Part shown: in pieces, positions 23,876-33,939 of the stretch
Layout: each line of letters opens with the position of its first letter
Numbering within the stretch: position 1 is the first letter of the stretch
Assembly (NCBI GenBank): GCA_017301975.1
Contig: JAFLEI010000005.1
Location: 124,001-188,000, forward strand
DNA length: 64,000 nucleotides
Origin: Verrucomicrobiota bacterium
GTDB lineage: Bacteria; Verrucomicrobiota; Verrucomicrobiia; Verrucomicrobiales; Verrucomicrobiaceae
Direction: 5' to 3'
Translations under genes and position numbers: made by a program
Notes under the pieces: model-generated
What the model saw: only the letters and a program-made list of their open reading frames with translations
Told to the model about the DNA's origin: nothing
Databases searched by the model: none

Positions 23876-23938
23876 GCCCCAAAGGGGCGGCCTATCGTAG
23901 CCCAGGGCAAAGCGAGCCTCAGCGAGCGCCGCCCTGGG
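23876..23938. repeat. GTAG-headed palindromic repeat, second family
   Basis: A hairpin GCCCCAAAGGGGC (23876-23888) is followed by GTAG (23897-23900), CCCAGGGC (23901-23908), a 22-base spacer rich in GCGAGC, and GCCCTGGG (23931-23938). The GTAG head and 8-bp outer stem parallel the four REP-like copies, but the stem sequence differs, so it is probably a separate REP family. Confidence 0.5.
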
Positions 23939-24006
23939 TTGGCAACCAATCTCTAGGAAAGCAAACCGGACACTCCCGCCACACCCCATAGGGCGCCAGC
24001 AGCGTC

Positions 24007-24040
24007 TGCAAAACGCTCCGTTGCACGCTTGCGTACAAGC
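24007..24040. promoter_or_regulatory. Two adjacent palindromes, candidate LacI-type operator
   Basis: TGCAAAACGCTCCGTTGCA (24007-24025) is an interrupted inverted repeat with TGCAA/TTGCA ends, as in LacI-family operators. Two bases later, GCTTGCGTACAAGC (24027-24040) is a 5-bp inverted repeat with 4-base spacer. Spacing inside the first differs from the classical 14-bp operator, so this is tentative. Confidence 0.25.
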
Positions 24041-24161
24041 GGCGCAGCAAATCGCCATAACAACCATCTTAACCGTCCCCCGTGCATCGCCATGGTATCA
24101 TAACACCCCATGGCCTCATTCTGCGCTGAAATGCATCGCCCTGCGCACGTTCCTATGCCCG

Positions 24162-26816
24162 ATGACTTTCCACCAGCTCCGCCTTCTCATCGCCCTCACT
24201 CTCGCATTCACATGCGCCCGTGCCGCCGAGCCCCTCGGCCAGCGCCACCAGATCTGGCAGGGCATCCCCGGACTCGAACGCACCGCCAATGGCCGCGTCT
24301 TCTCCTCTTGGTTCACCGGCGGTCCGAAAGAGCCCTCCCCGGAAAACATCGTGCTGCTTTGCTACAGCGATGATCAGGCCAAAACCTTCACACCACCGCA
24401 GATCATGGCAGCCCCCGGAAATGGCACGCGCTGCTTTGATCCCACCCTCTGGATCGACCCCAAAGGCCGCCTCTGGTACATCTTCAATCGCGGCAATCAG
24501 GACACCGCCGTGCATGACGTCCACGCCCGCATCTGCGACAATCCCGACGCAACGCCGCCGGTCTTCGGTGCCGAGTTCCGCATCGGCTACGAAGGCCCTT
24601 ATGCCTTCCGCATGAACAAGCCCACCGTGCTCTCCTCCGGCGAATGGATCATGCCCGTCACTCACGCCACCGAGACAATCCACTCATGGTTCGCCGGCCC
24701 CCGTCAGCTTCAAGGCGTCGGCATCTCCACGGATGAAGGCAAAACATGGAAGCTCCACGGCGCTCTCAAAGCCCCCGAGTGGGCGCTGGAGTGCATGATC
24801 ACGGAACTCAAAGACGGCCGTCTCTGGCTGCTCACCCGCACCGGTGGCGGCTTTCTGTGGGAAAGCCATTCTTCAGACAAAGGCCGCACCTGGACCGAGG
24901 CCAAAGCCAGCACCATCGCCAATCCCGGCTCCCGCTTCTTCATCCGCCGCCTTGCCTCCGGAAACCTGCTGCTGGTAAACCACCACGGCTTCACGGGCCG
25001 CACCCGCAGCCACCTCACCGCCCAGCTCTCCACCGACGACGGCCAGACCTGGAACGAAGGACTGCTGTTGGATGAACGCAAAGGTGTTTCCTATCCCGAC
25101 GGCGTGCAGGATCGCGACGGCCTCATCTGGATCACGTATGATCGGGATCGTGGCGGCGATGGCGAAATCCTGCTCGCAAAATTTCGCGAGGAAGATGTCT
25201 TCACTGGCAAAAACACCACCGGTGCAGTCACGCTGAAACAGGCCATCAGCAAACTCGACAAGCCTCAGCTCGTGCCCGTCAAGTGGGACCCCGCTCTGGC
25301 TGGCGACATCGTCATGCGGCGCCTCGTCAATACCTCCGCCCCTCAGGTCAAAGGCGCGCATGATGCGGAGTTCGTTTGTGTCGGTGACCGGGCCTACATT
25401 GTGACTGAAGCAAACGATGTGAGAGCAGGGGAGAGCGCAGGGTGGCCGGAAATTTATGCCACGCTTTCCATCGTGAACCTCAAAACGCTGGCACTGGAGA
25501 AGATCGTCGACTTCGCGAAAAGCGGGCAGCAGTTTGCGAATGAAACCCTGCCCGTGGGCGCATGCTTCGTGCCGCGTATCCTGCAAAAAGATGCCAGCAC
25601 CCTGCGCTGCTACTTCACCAGCGAAGATCCCGGAAAACGGCAGTCTCAAATGTGGTATCGCGACTTCGATCTGAAGTCCGGTGACTTCCTGCCTACGATC
25701 CACAAGGCAAAGCTGAAGACCGCTGCAGGCACCTTTGACTTCCAACCTCAGTATTTCCACGCGGACGCCGCGGCACAGGGTTTCACGAAAAAAGCCAGCG
25801 ACTCGTCCTTCTTCATCTTCGACTCGTTCAAAAAATTCGACAGCAAGACCTATGTCGCGCTGAACAATTTCAGCGGCAAACAAAACGCACTGGCGCTGGT
25901 TCATGACGATCTCGCCACCTTCGAAGTCCTCGGCCATTTCAATGAACCGCAGGCCGAGGCCTTGAGCGAGTCAGCCGTGAATCGTCTGCCCGATGGCACC
26001 TGGATGGCGATCTGCCGCAACGACAAGGGCAACTACCACTTCACCACCAGCGCCGATGGCAAAACCTGGCGCACCGGCAGGCCCCTGCCCATCGTGCCGA
26101 ATGGTGCCAACTCCAAGCCCACCTTCGACAAATTCGGTGATGTCTATTACCTCGGCTGGCAGGAGTCCACCCGCATCCAGGGCGTCGGCCGCAGCGTGTT
26201 CAACGTGGATGTCTCGCGCGATGGTAAAACATGGGAGCGCAAATACCGCTTGGAGACGCCGAAGTCCTTCCAATACCCGACCTTCCACGAACACAGCGGT
26301 GTCATCTGGCTCGTCGTGACCCAGGGCGACAAAGACGCGAGCCGCAAGGAGCGCATCATGTTCGGCAAACTCGAAGACATGGGCCTCTTCGAGCCGCAGA
26401 CTGATCAAAAGCGCATCGTCTGGCCCGCACCGCCACCGGAGGAGGCCGCAGTGATGAAGCCGGGAGTGAAGCTCTTCACGGATCGCCCGTATGTGATCGA
26501 GGCCTTGTTTGAGCCGGTCAGCGGCCTGCCGTTTCTCCGCACCGGCATTGAGAAAACCGATGTCGAAGTCACCAGGCCAGGCACGCTTTACGCGATCACA
26601 CCTTCGCCTCGACCGCAGGCCGCAAGCCAGGAAGCCGCGCTCAAAGTCGCCGGTTTCACGAAGGTGGACACGCCCGAGGTGCAGCTTTTCCCCGGAGAGA
26701 TCAATCGCGTGGGCTTGTATCGCAAAGAAGTCAGGGCGGGCGAGCAACTTCATTTCAAGAAGCTGGTGCTTCTGATCAGCGGTCCGGGAACGTCTCTTCG
26801 CGAAATCCATCCTTGA
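24162..26816 (+). CDS. Exported sialidase-like protein with second propeller and C-terminal beta domain
   Basis: ATG 24162 gives 884 residues with signal peptide MTFHQLRLLIALTLAFTCARA. The first propeller has Asp boxes STDEGKTW, SSDKGRTW and STDDGQTW and the shared block RFFIRRLASGNLLLV. From about residue 400 a second propeller-like region carries TSADGKTWR and SRDGKTWE. The last 110 residues (FTDRPYVIEALFEPVSGLP onward) form a beta-rich region of unknown kind, possibly a sugar-binding domain. It is a paralogue of the protein at 6418. Substrate could be sialic acid or another nonulosonic acid. It is divergent from pepD, and a BASS-family transporter gene starts 31 bases downstream. Confidence 0.8.
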   Translation: MTFHQLRLLIALTLAFTCARAAEPLGQRHQIWQGIPGLERTANGRVFSSWFTGGPKEPSPENIVLLCYSDDQAKTFTPPQIMAAPGNGTRCFDPTLWIDPKGRLWYIFNRGNQDTAVHDVHARICDNPDATPPVFGAEFRIGYEGPYAFRMNKPTVLSSGEWIMPVTHATETIHSWFAGPRQLQGVGISTDEGKTWKLHGALKAPEWALECMITELKDGRLWLLTRTGGGFLWESHSSDKGRTWTEAKASTIANPGSRFFIRRLASGNLLLVNHHGFTGRTRSHLTAQLSTDDGQTWNEGLLLDERKGVSYPDGVQDRDGLIWITYDRDRGGDGEILLAKFREEDVFTGKNTTGAVTLKQAISKLDKPQLVPVKWDPALAGDIVMRRLVNTSAPQVKGAHDAEFVCVGDRAYIVTEANDVRAGESAGWPEIYATLSIVNLKTLALEKIVDFAKSGQQFANETLPVGACFVPRILQKDASTLRCYFTSEDPGKRQSQMWYRDFDLKSGDFLPTIHKAKLKTAAGTFDFQPQYFHADAAAQGFTKKASDSSFFIFDSFKKFDSKTYVALNNFSGKQNALALVHDDLATFEVLGHFNEPQAEALSESAVNRLPDGTWMAICRNDKGNYHFTTSADGKTWRTGRPLPIVPNGANSKPTFDKFGDVYYLGWQESTRIQGVGRSVFNVDVSRDGKTWERKYRLETPKSFQYPTFHEHSGVIWLVVTQGDKDASRKERIMFGKLEDMGLFEPQTDQKRIVWPAPPPEEAAVMKPGVKLFTDRPYVIEALFEPVSGLPFLRTGIEKTDVEVTRPGTLYAITPSPRPQAASQEAALKVAGFTKVDTPEVQLFPGEINRVGLYRKEVRAGEQLHFKKLVLLISGPGTSLREIHP

Positions 26817-26847
26817 TCAAACCCTCCCCTGCTTGGTATCACCGCAC

Positions 26848-27780
26848 ATGGCCCGCTTTTTCAACTGGTTTAACAATCTCTATCCCGTGTGGCTCGTCAG
26901 CCTCGCGGTCATCGCCTTCTACAAGCCGCAGACCATGCTGTGGTTTGACAAGCCATGGATCTTCTGGTCGCTCGCCGCCTCCATGCTCGGCATGGGGCTT
27001 ACCCTCAGCCTTGCGGATTTCAAGGCCATCGCCCGCATGCCGGGATGTGTGGCTCTGGGCTTCGCCGCTCAATACACCGTCATGCCTCTCATCGGCTGGC
27101 TCATTGCCAGGGTCTTGAACCTTGAGACCGGACTCGCGGTGGGCATCATTCTCGTGGCGAGCTGCCCCGGCGGCATGGCATCAAACATGATCAGCTACCT
27201 TGCCCGTGCGAACGTCGCGCTTTCCGTGGTGCTCACCATCGCATCCACATTGCTGGCCTTCTTTTTCACACCCATGTGGACCAGTGCTCTCGCCGGAAAA
27301 TACGTGCCGGTGGATGCCTGGGGCCTCTGCCTGTCAGCCTTGCAGCTCACCGTTGCTCCCATCGTGCTGGGTGTGCTCATTCGCTGGAAGAGCCCGCGCA
27401 CCGCCGACAAAATCGGCGCCTGTGGTCCCACCGTCGCCGTCCTCGCATTCACGCTGGTGAGCGGAGGCATCGTCGCCGCCAGCGCCGAGGCCATCGCCAC
27501 CCACTTTGGTCGTCTGGCCCTCGCCGCCTTCCTTCTGCACGTCGTGGGCTTCATGGTCGGATACCTCATTCCCAAAGTGCTGCGTTATCCCGAATCCATC
27601 GCCCGCACCGTCAGCATTGAGGTGGGCATGCAAAACGGTGGCATGGCCGCCGCCCTCGCCCGTGAACATTTTCCCACCATGCCACTCGCCGCCGCCGCCT
27701 CGGTCTTCAGTGGTGTCATGCAAAACATCGTCGGCGGTTTCATCGCCTCCTGGTGGAAACGCCGCAAGCCGGACGCCTGA
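26848..27780 (+). CDS. Bile acid:Na+ symporter (BASS) family transporter
   Basis: ATG 26848 gives 310 hydrophobic residues with about nine to ten membrane helices. Blocks typical of the family are SMLGMGLTLSLADF, VGIILVASCPGGMASNMISY and SIEVGMQNGGMAAALA, which hold the polar residues of the two crossed helices and sodium sites. Bacterial members move organic anions including 2-keto acids such as pyruvate and pantoate. Being 31 bases after a sialidase-like gene, it could import a released acid product; that link is inference. It lacks a signal peptide. Confidence 0.88.
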   Translation: MARFFNWFNNLYPVWLVSLAVIAFYKPQTMLWFDKPWIFWSLAASMLGMGLTLSLADFKAIARMPGCVALGFAAQYTVMPLIGWLIARVLNLETGLAVGIILVASCPGGMASNMISYLARANVALSVVLTIASTLLAFFFTPMWTSALAGKYVPVDAWGLCLSALQLTVAPIVLGVLIRWKSPRTADKIGACGPTVAVLAFTLVSGGIVAASAEAIATHFGRLALAAFLLHVVGFMVGYLIPKVLRYPESIARTVSIEVGMQNGGMAAALAREHFPTMPLAAAASVFSGVMQNIVGGFIASWWKRRKPDA

Positions 27781-27796
27781 AAAGGGCTTTCATCTG

Positions 27797-28657
27797 ATGA
27801 AACGTCGAAATTTTCTACAATTGGGAATGGCCGGGTTCGCTGGCTGCACCAGCAAATCACGGGCCACCCAGACCGTGGTGAATGCAGGACCATTTGCCGT
27901 TGCCATTCCCACCGAATGGCGCAGGACAGCAATCATTGAAAAGGTGCCAATCCAGCCGCTTTACAGTCGTGAGGCTTGGAAGGCGTATCAGGAGAATCCC
28001 CGCTGTCGTTTAAAGCCAGCGTACATTTGCCGCCCTCAGCATTGGGCGGTGCGATTGCCTGCGGCCTTGCCAAAGGGTGTCCGTTTTGATCAACAGAACG
28101 TGGGAGATGATTCGACTGCCCCCCAAATCCTCTTCCATAAGGCTGGCGAGTGGGCCGTCGCTTTCACCGATGGAGTGCATGAGGAAAAAAAGGCCGCTGA
28201 ATTGCTGAGATCGATGCGCAAAGAAATGGATCAGTCGCTGACTCATGATGATCCACATCTCTCCCCGGGTTTCATGGACGCCTCGCTCACGTTCATGTGC
28301 TTGAAGCGCAGAATTGATTTCACCGGCGGTCATGGTGTCCGGTTGGTCGCACAGTGGATCATAGAGCCAGAGTTGATGAGATTAGGGGAACTGCATTACC
28401 TGTTTCTCGGCATGTCGGATGACAACTCCTGTCAGATCATTGCCACCTTCCCACTAGGCTTGCCCGGACTTCCAACTCACGATGACAAGGGCCATCTTGG
28501 ACGAAGTACGGAGAACTACGCCGATCTCTCCAAGTCATTCGACCGCTATGAGGCCGATGCAAAACAGTGGCTGGAGGATCACGCGCAGGAAATCAATCCA
28601 TCGATTCAAACGCTGGATGCAATGATGCAGAGCCTGGTGGCTTCTCATTGGGCATGA
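27797..28657 (+). CDS. Putative lipoprotein, unknown function, lower G+C than neighbours
   Basis: ATG 27797 gives 286 residues. The N terminus KRRNFLQLGMAGFAGC combines a twin-arginine-like start with a lipobox (GFAGC), so an exported lipoprotein is likely. The mature part has no motif I recognise; it contains EWAVAFTDGVHEEKKAAELL and FTGGHGVRLVAQWIIEPE, suggesting a mixed alpha/beta domain. Base composition and codon choice are visibly more A+T-rich than in genes on either side. The gene starts 16 bases after the transporter stop and ends 16 bases before the kinase start, so it could still be co-transcribed. Confidence 0.6.
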   Translation: MKRRNFLQLGMAGFAGCTSKSRATQTVVNAGPFAVAIPTEWRRTAIIEKVPIQPLYSREAWKAYQENPRCRLKPAYICRPQHWAVRLPAALPKGVRFDQQNVGDDSTAPQILFHKAGEWAVAFTDGVHEEKKAAELLRSMRKEMDQSLTHDDPHLSPGFMDASLTFMCLKRRIDFTGGHGVRLVAQWIIEPELMRLGELHYLFLGMSDDNSCQIIATFPLGLPGLPTHDDKGHLGRSTENYADLSKSFDRYEADAKQWLEDHAQEINPSIQTLDAMMQSLVASHWA

Positions 28658-28673
28658 TTGAGTTTTCATATTC

Positions 28674-29744
28674 ATGAGCCGACGCGACATCTACTACTGG
28701 AAATGTGATCGCCCAGCGGCGTTTCATGGCACTCAGACGCGCGGCGAGCCCGATGCCGAGATCGAGCGTCAGCTTGGCGAGGCTTTGCGCCGTCACTTCG
28801 TCACGCAGGTCATTGAACTGCACCCGGGAATCGGTCAGGGCAATCACCTCACCTGGACTGCGAAGGTTGCCGGACAGTCGATGTTCATCCGTGTCGAAAA
28901 CGGTCCTGAAAAGGATGGTCAGCTCGCCGTGGAGTCGGCGCTGCTTGAGCGTGTGCGTGCGGTCGGAGTGACCACGCCGCGTGTCTATGCCTGCGATGCC
29001 ACTCGCACCCGTGTCCCCTTCGCATGGCAGGCATTGGAACGCATCTCTGCGCCCGATCTCAATCACTGGTTCAAGCAGGGCCGTCTCAATGTGCCGCGCA
29101 TCGCCTTCGGCATCGGCGCGGCTGTGGCGCAATGGCAGCAGATCACCCTGCCGGGTTATGGCATCTTGGATGAATCCATAAAGGGTTATCACACCACTTA
29201 CGCCGACTACTTCCATCTTCGGCTTGATCAACATCTCACCTTCCTCGTCACGCGCGGTTTCCTTGCTCAGTCACAAAGCGCTGAAATCCTCGCCGAGATC
29301 GAGAACCACCGCGCCCTCCTCCAGCTCGACACTGGCTGCTTCGTCCACAAAGATCTCGCCCTCTGGAACATCCTCGGCAGCGAAAGCGAAATCGCCGCCT
29401 TCATCGACTTCGACGACGCCATCAGCGGCGATCCCATGGACGACCTCTCCCTCCTCGCCTGCTTCCACGACGATGTGTTTCTGCGTCGTGCCTTCGAAGG
29501 CTATCAAACCATCCGCACCTTGCCAGAAAATTACCTTCGTCGCTTCTGGCTCCACCTCCTGCGCAACATGATTGTCAAGTCCGTCATCCGTGTCGGTGCA
29601 GGCTACTTCGACCGCGACGACGGCTTCTTCCTCATCTCCTCCGGCACCTCTGGCCAGTCGCTGCGCGAATTCACCCATTCACGTCTCGACCTCGCGCTGC
29701 AGGGCTTGCGCAACTCCAGCAGCATCGACATTCTCCATCCATGA
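28674..29744 (+). CDS. Aminoglycoside-phosphotransferase-fold kinase
   Basis: A 356-residue cytoplasmic protein. The catalytic loop FVHKDLALWNIL (H-x-D-x4-N) and the metal-binding AFIDFDDA match APH/choline-kinase-fold phosphotransferases (PF01636). The N-lobe has MFIRVENGPEKDGQLAVESAL, which may hold the ATP-anchoring residues. Substrate is unknown; family members act on amino sugars, choline, homoserine or antibiotics. It overlaps the HpcH/HpaI aldolase gene by four bases (ATGA at 29741), so the pair probably works together, for example on a sugar-derived metabolite. Resistance function is not implied. Confidence 0.8.
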   Translation: MSRRDIYYWKCDRPAAFHGTQTRGEPDAEIERQLGEALRRHFVTQVIELHPGIGQGNHLTWTAKVAGQSMFIRVENGPEKDGQLAVESALLERVRAVGVTTPRVYACDATRTRVPFAWQALERISAPDLNHWFKQGRLNVPRIAFGIGAAVAQWQQITLPGYGILDESIKGYHTTYADYFHLRLDQHLTFLVTRGFLAQSQSAEILAEIENHRALLQLDTGCFVHKDLALWNILGSESEIAAFIDFDDAISGDPMDDLSLLACFHDDVFLRRAFEGYQTIRTLPENYLRRFWLHLLRNMIVKSVIRVGAGYFDRDDGFFLISSGTSGQSLREFTHSRLDLALQGLRNSSSIDILHP

Positions 29745-30454
29745 AAACCCACATCGGCACCTTTCTTTCCATCGGCTCACCTGCCGTCACTGAACTCGCC
29801 GCCGAGTGCGGTTTCGATTGGGTCTTGATCGACCTCGAACACGGTTGCGAATCCGAAGCCGCCTTGCCCGATCAACTCCGCGCCCTCCGTGGCAGCAATA
29901 CCATCGCCATCGTCCGCGTGAGTGCGCCGCATCCGGATCTGATCGCCCGCGTGCTCGACTGGGGTGCCCACGGCATCATGATCCCTCACGTAAACACCGT
30001 CGCCGAGGCCCGCCACTGCGTTGACGCCGCCACCTATCCACCGCACGGCCATCGCGGCGTCTCGCGCACCGTCCGCGCCTACGGCTACGGCATGCGCCTT
30101 CCCGAAGGCGAGATGCCCAAGCCCATCATCCTCGCCCAGATCGAAACCGCCGAGGCCGTTGAAACCGCCGCTCAAATCGCTGCCGTCGAAGGCATCACCG
30201 CCCTCTTCATCGGCCCCGCCGATCTCTCCTTCGACCTCAAGGCACAGAATTCCACGCGCCCCTACGACGACTGCGTCAACAGCATCGTCAAAGCCGCCAA
30301 AGACCACGGCAAAGGCTGCGGCATTCTCGTGCGGCATGCGGATGACAAAGAAAAGCTCAAAGCCCTGGGCTTCACTTGGATTGCCATGGATTCCGACCTC
30401 TCACTGGTCCGTGAAGGCTTCAAACGGAACCTCGCCACGGCGCGGGCATGGTGA
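29741..30454 (+). CDS. HpcH/HpaI-family class II aldolase
   Basis: A 237-residue TIM-barrel protein. WVLIDLEHGCES, VLDWGAHGIMIPHVNT, ILAQIETAEAVE and FIGPADLSFDL are the standard blocks for metal binding (Glu, Asp) and catalysis (His, Arg). Relatives cleave 4-hydroxy-2-keto acids such as 2-keto-3-deoxy-L-rhamnonate or 4-hydroxy-2-oxoheptanedioate to pyruvate and an aldehyde. It is coupled to the upstream kinase gene by a four-base overlap. It may process 2-keto-3-deoxy acids released from exported glycan cleavage. Exact substrate is open. Confidence 0.88.
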   Translation: MKTHIGTFLSIGSPAVTELAAECGFDWVLIDLEHGCESEAALPDQLRALRGSNTIAIVRVSAPHPDLIARVLDWGAHGIMIPHVNTVAEARHCVDAATYPPHGHRGVSRTVRAYGYGMRLPEGEMPKPIILAQIETAEAVETAAQIAAVEGITALFIGPADLSFDLKAQNSTRPYDDCVNSIVKAAKDHGKGCGILVRHADDKEKLKALGFTWIAMDSDLSLVREGFKRNLATARAW

Positions 30455-30471
30455 AAAAGTCTGACTTTTTC
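30453..30471 (+). terminator. Hairpin with T-run after the aldolase gene
   Basis: GAAAAAGT (30453-30460), loop CTG and ACTTTTTC (30464-30471) form a perfect 8-bp stem that overlaps the stop codon of the aldolase gene. The T-run is inside the right arm, so it is a weak terminator or an insulator before the next promoter. Confidence 0.4.
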
Positions 30472-30491
30472 CTGTTCAAAGGCGTTTCCCC

Positions 30492-30497
30492 TATAAT
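30492..30497 (+). promoter_or_regulatory. Consensus -10 box TATAAT
   Basis: A perfect TATAAT lies 12 bases before the first of two tandem ATG codons (30510) and 27 before the second (30525). No good -35 is seen at 16-18 bases. Expected transcription start is near 30504, leaving almost no leader for the first ATG. Confidence 0.45.
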
Positions 30498-30509
30498 CTC
30501 GACTCCCCC

Positions 30510-30926
30510 ATGAACGCCTCCCCCATGAACGCCTCCCCCCAAATCAAATCCAAAATCGTCGAACTGTGCGAAACCCTCGTGGCCGACAGCGACGTGAAAA
30601 ATGCCCGCGAAAAAGCGGAAGCCTTCCTCGCCAATGAAGAAGCCGTGTCGCTCTACCGCGAGATGGCCACACTCGGCCGCGCCCTGCATCAGAAGCAGCA
30701 CAACGGCGAAGAGCCCAGCGGAGAAGAAATCTCCCGCTTCACCGATCTTCAGGACCAGTGCGATGCCAACACCGCCATCCTCAGCTTCATCGAAGCTCAG
30801 GACGTCCTGCGCGGCATCGCCGAAGTGGTGACCAGCTTCGTCGGCAAAAGCCTCGAACGCGGTGAAGTGCCTGCCGAATCCGAAGTGTTCTCTAAAGGTT
30901 GTGGCGAAGGCTGCGGCTGCCACTAG
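30510..30926 (+). CDS. YlbF/YmcA-family protein with Cys-rich tail
   Basis: 138 residues (133 if the second ATG at 30525 is used). The start is duplicated: ATGAACGCCTCCCCC occurs twice in tandem (30510-30539). The body is a helical YlbF/RicA-like domain (KIVELCETLVADSDVKNARE, LHQKQHNGEEPSGEE, LQDQCDANTAILSFIEAQ). It ends in KGCGEGCGCH. In Bacillus, RicA and RicF (YmcA, YlbF) join RicT in a complex that carries Fe-S clusters on Cys residues and affects RNase Y-dependent RNA maturation. A metal-binding role for the Cys tail here is inferred. It has its own likely promoter (30492). Confidence 0.75.
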   Translation: MNASPMNASPQIKSKIVELCETLVADSDVKNAREKAEAFLANEEAVSLYREMATLGRALHQKQHNGEEPSGEEISRFTDLQDQCDANTAILSFIEAQDVLRGIAEVVTSFVGKSLERGEVPAESEVFSKGCGEGCGCH

Positions 30927-30938
30927 TCACAGGCCTGC

Positions 30939-31847
30939 ATGAAAGCGTTCGCCCTGATCGCCTCGCTGCTGTTTTGCGTCTCGTCCTTCGCGGGCGAGGC
31001 CAAAACGGTGAAACTGCTCACCATCGGCAACAGCTTCTCCGCCAACGCCACCCATTACCTTGGGGATCTGGCGAAGGCGGGCGGGCACACGCTGATTCAT
31101 CAGCCCCTCGTTATCGGCGGTGCCTCATTTCAGGTTCACGCCGAGAAAGCACAAAAGCACGAAGCAGATCCCAAGGACAAAGCAGGCCTCTACACCAGCG
31201 GTCGCGGCTTGAAGGAAAATCTGGAACTGCAAAAGTGGGACTACGTCACCATTCAACAGGCCAGTATCAAGAGCCACGACTTCGCCACCTACCAGCCCTA
31301 CGCCGGCTGGCTGCGTGACTACGTCTCCAAACACGCGCCACAGGCAAAGCTGCTGGTGCATGAAACCTGGGAGTACCGGAAAGACGACCCTCGTTTCTCC
31401 AAGCCGGGTGATCTCAAGTCACAAGAGGAGATGTACACCGGCCTGCGCGCCGCCTATGACAAAATCGCCACCGAATTCAACGCCCGCATCATCCCAACCG
31501 GCGATGCCTTCCATCTCGCGGACACCGACAAGGAGTGGGCCTATCAAACCGACACCACTTTCAATCCCAAAGCCGCCAAGCAGCCAGAATTGCCGAATCA
31601 GACACACTCACTGCACGTCGGCTGGCGCTGGGCTAGGCCCAAAACCGGCAATGGCCCGGTGGCCCTTGGCATGGACGGCCACCACGCCAGCATGGCCGGC
31701 GAATACCTCGGCGCCTGCGTCTGGTATGAAGTCCTGTTCGGCGAAAGCGCCGTGGGCAACACATTCATTCCCAAAGGCCTTGAAAACGGCTATGCCCGCT
31801 ATTTGCAGGAAACGGCGCACCGGGCTGTAACCGCGCGGACAAAATAA
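30939..31847 (+). CDS. Exported DUF4886 / SGNH-like hydrolase
   Basis: A 302-residue protein with signal peptide MKAFALIASLLFCVSSFAGE. KLLTIGNSFSANATHYL is the block I Ser motif (GNSFS) of DUF4886 proteins, and MDGHHASMAGEYLGACVWYE near the end provides the D-x-x-H part of the SGNH triad. WDYVTIQQASIKS and LLVHETWEYRKDDP lie between. Likely an esterase acting on decorated glycans. It is the first of six exported-protein genes transcribed in one direction to 39179 with short gaps. Confidence 0.8.
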   Translation: MKAFALIASLLFCVSSFAGEAKTVKLLTIGNSFSANATHYLGDLAKAGGHTLIHQPLVIGGASFQVHAEKAQKHEADPKDKAGLYTSGRGLKENLELQKWDYVTIQQASIKSHDFATYQPYAGWLRDYVSKHAPQAKLLVHETWEYRKDDPRFSKPGDLKSQEEMYTGLRAAYDKIATEFNARIIPTGDAFHLADTDKEWAYQTDTTFNPKAAKQPELPNQTHSLHVGWRWARPKTGNGPVALGMDGHHASMAGEYLGACVWYEVLFGESAVGNTFIPKGLENGYARYLQETAHRAVTARTK

Positions 31848-31883
31848 TGTCCAAAATGATCACGGCGTGTTCTTATGCATGCC

Positions 31884-33929
<2,046 letters not shown>

Positions 33930-33939
33930 CACTCCAGCC

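Larger units (their letters stand above)
23699..24161. other. Divergent intergenic region with palindromes and an extended -10-like motif
   Basis: 463 bases lie between the PepD and sialidase-like starts; open frames here look non-coding. It holds a GTAG-headed repeat (23876-23938), LacI-like palindromes (24007-24040) and TGGTATCAT at 24093-24101, which resembles an extended -10 hexamer (TGN-TATCAT) about 60 bases before the ATG at 24162. No clear -35 box is seen. Confidence 0.4.

Noticed and set aside
28674..29744. Antibiotic resistance phosphotransferase
   Set aside because: The APH fold is shared by many metabolic kinases, and coupling to an HpaI-type aldolase points to metabolism.
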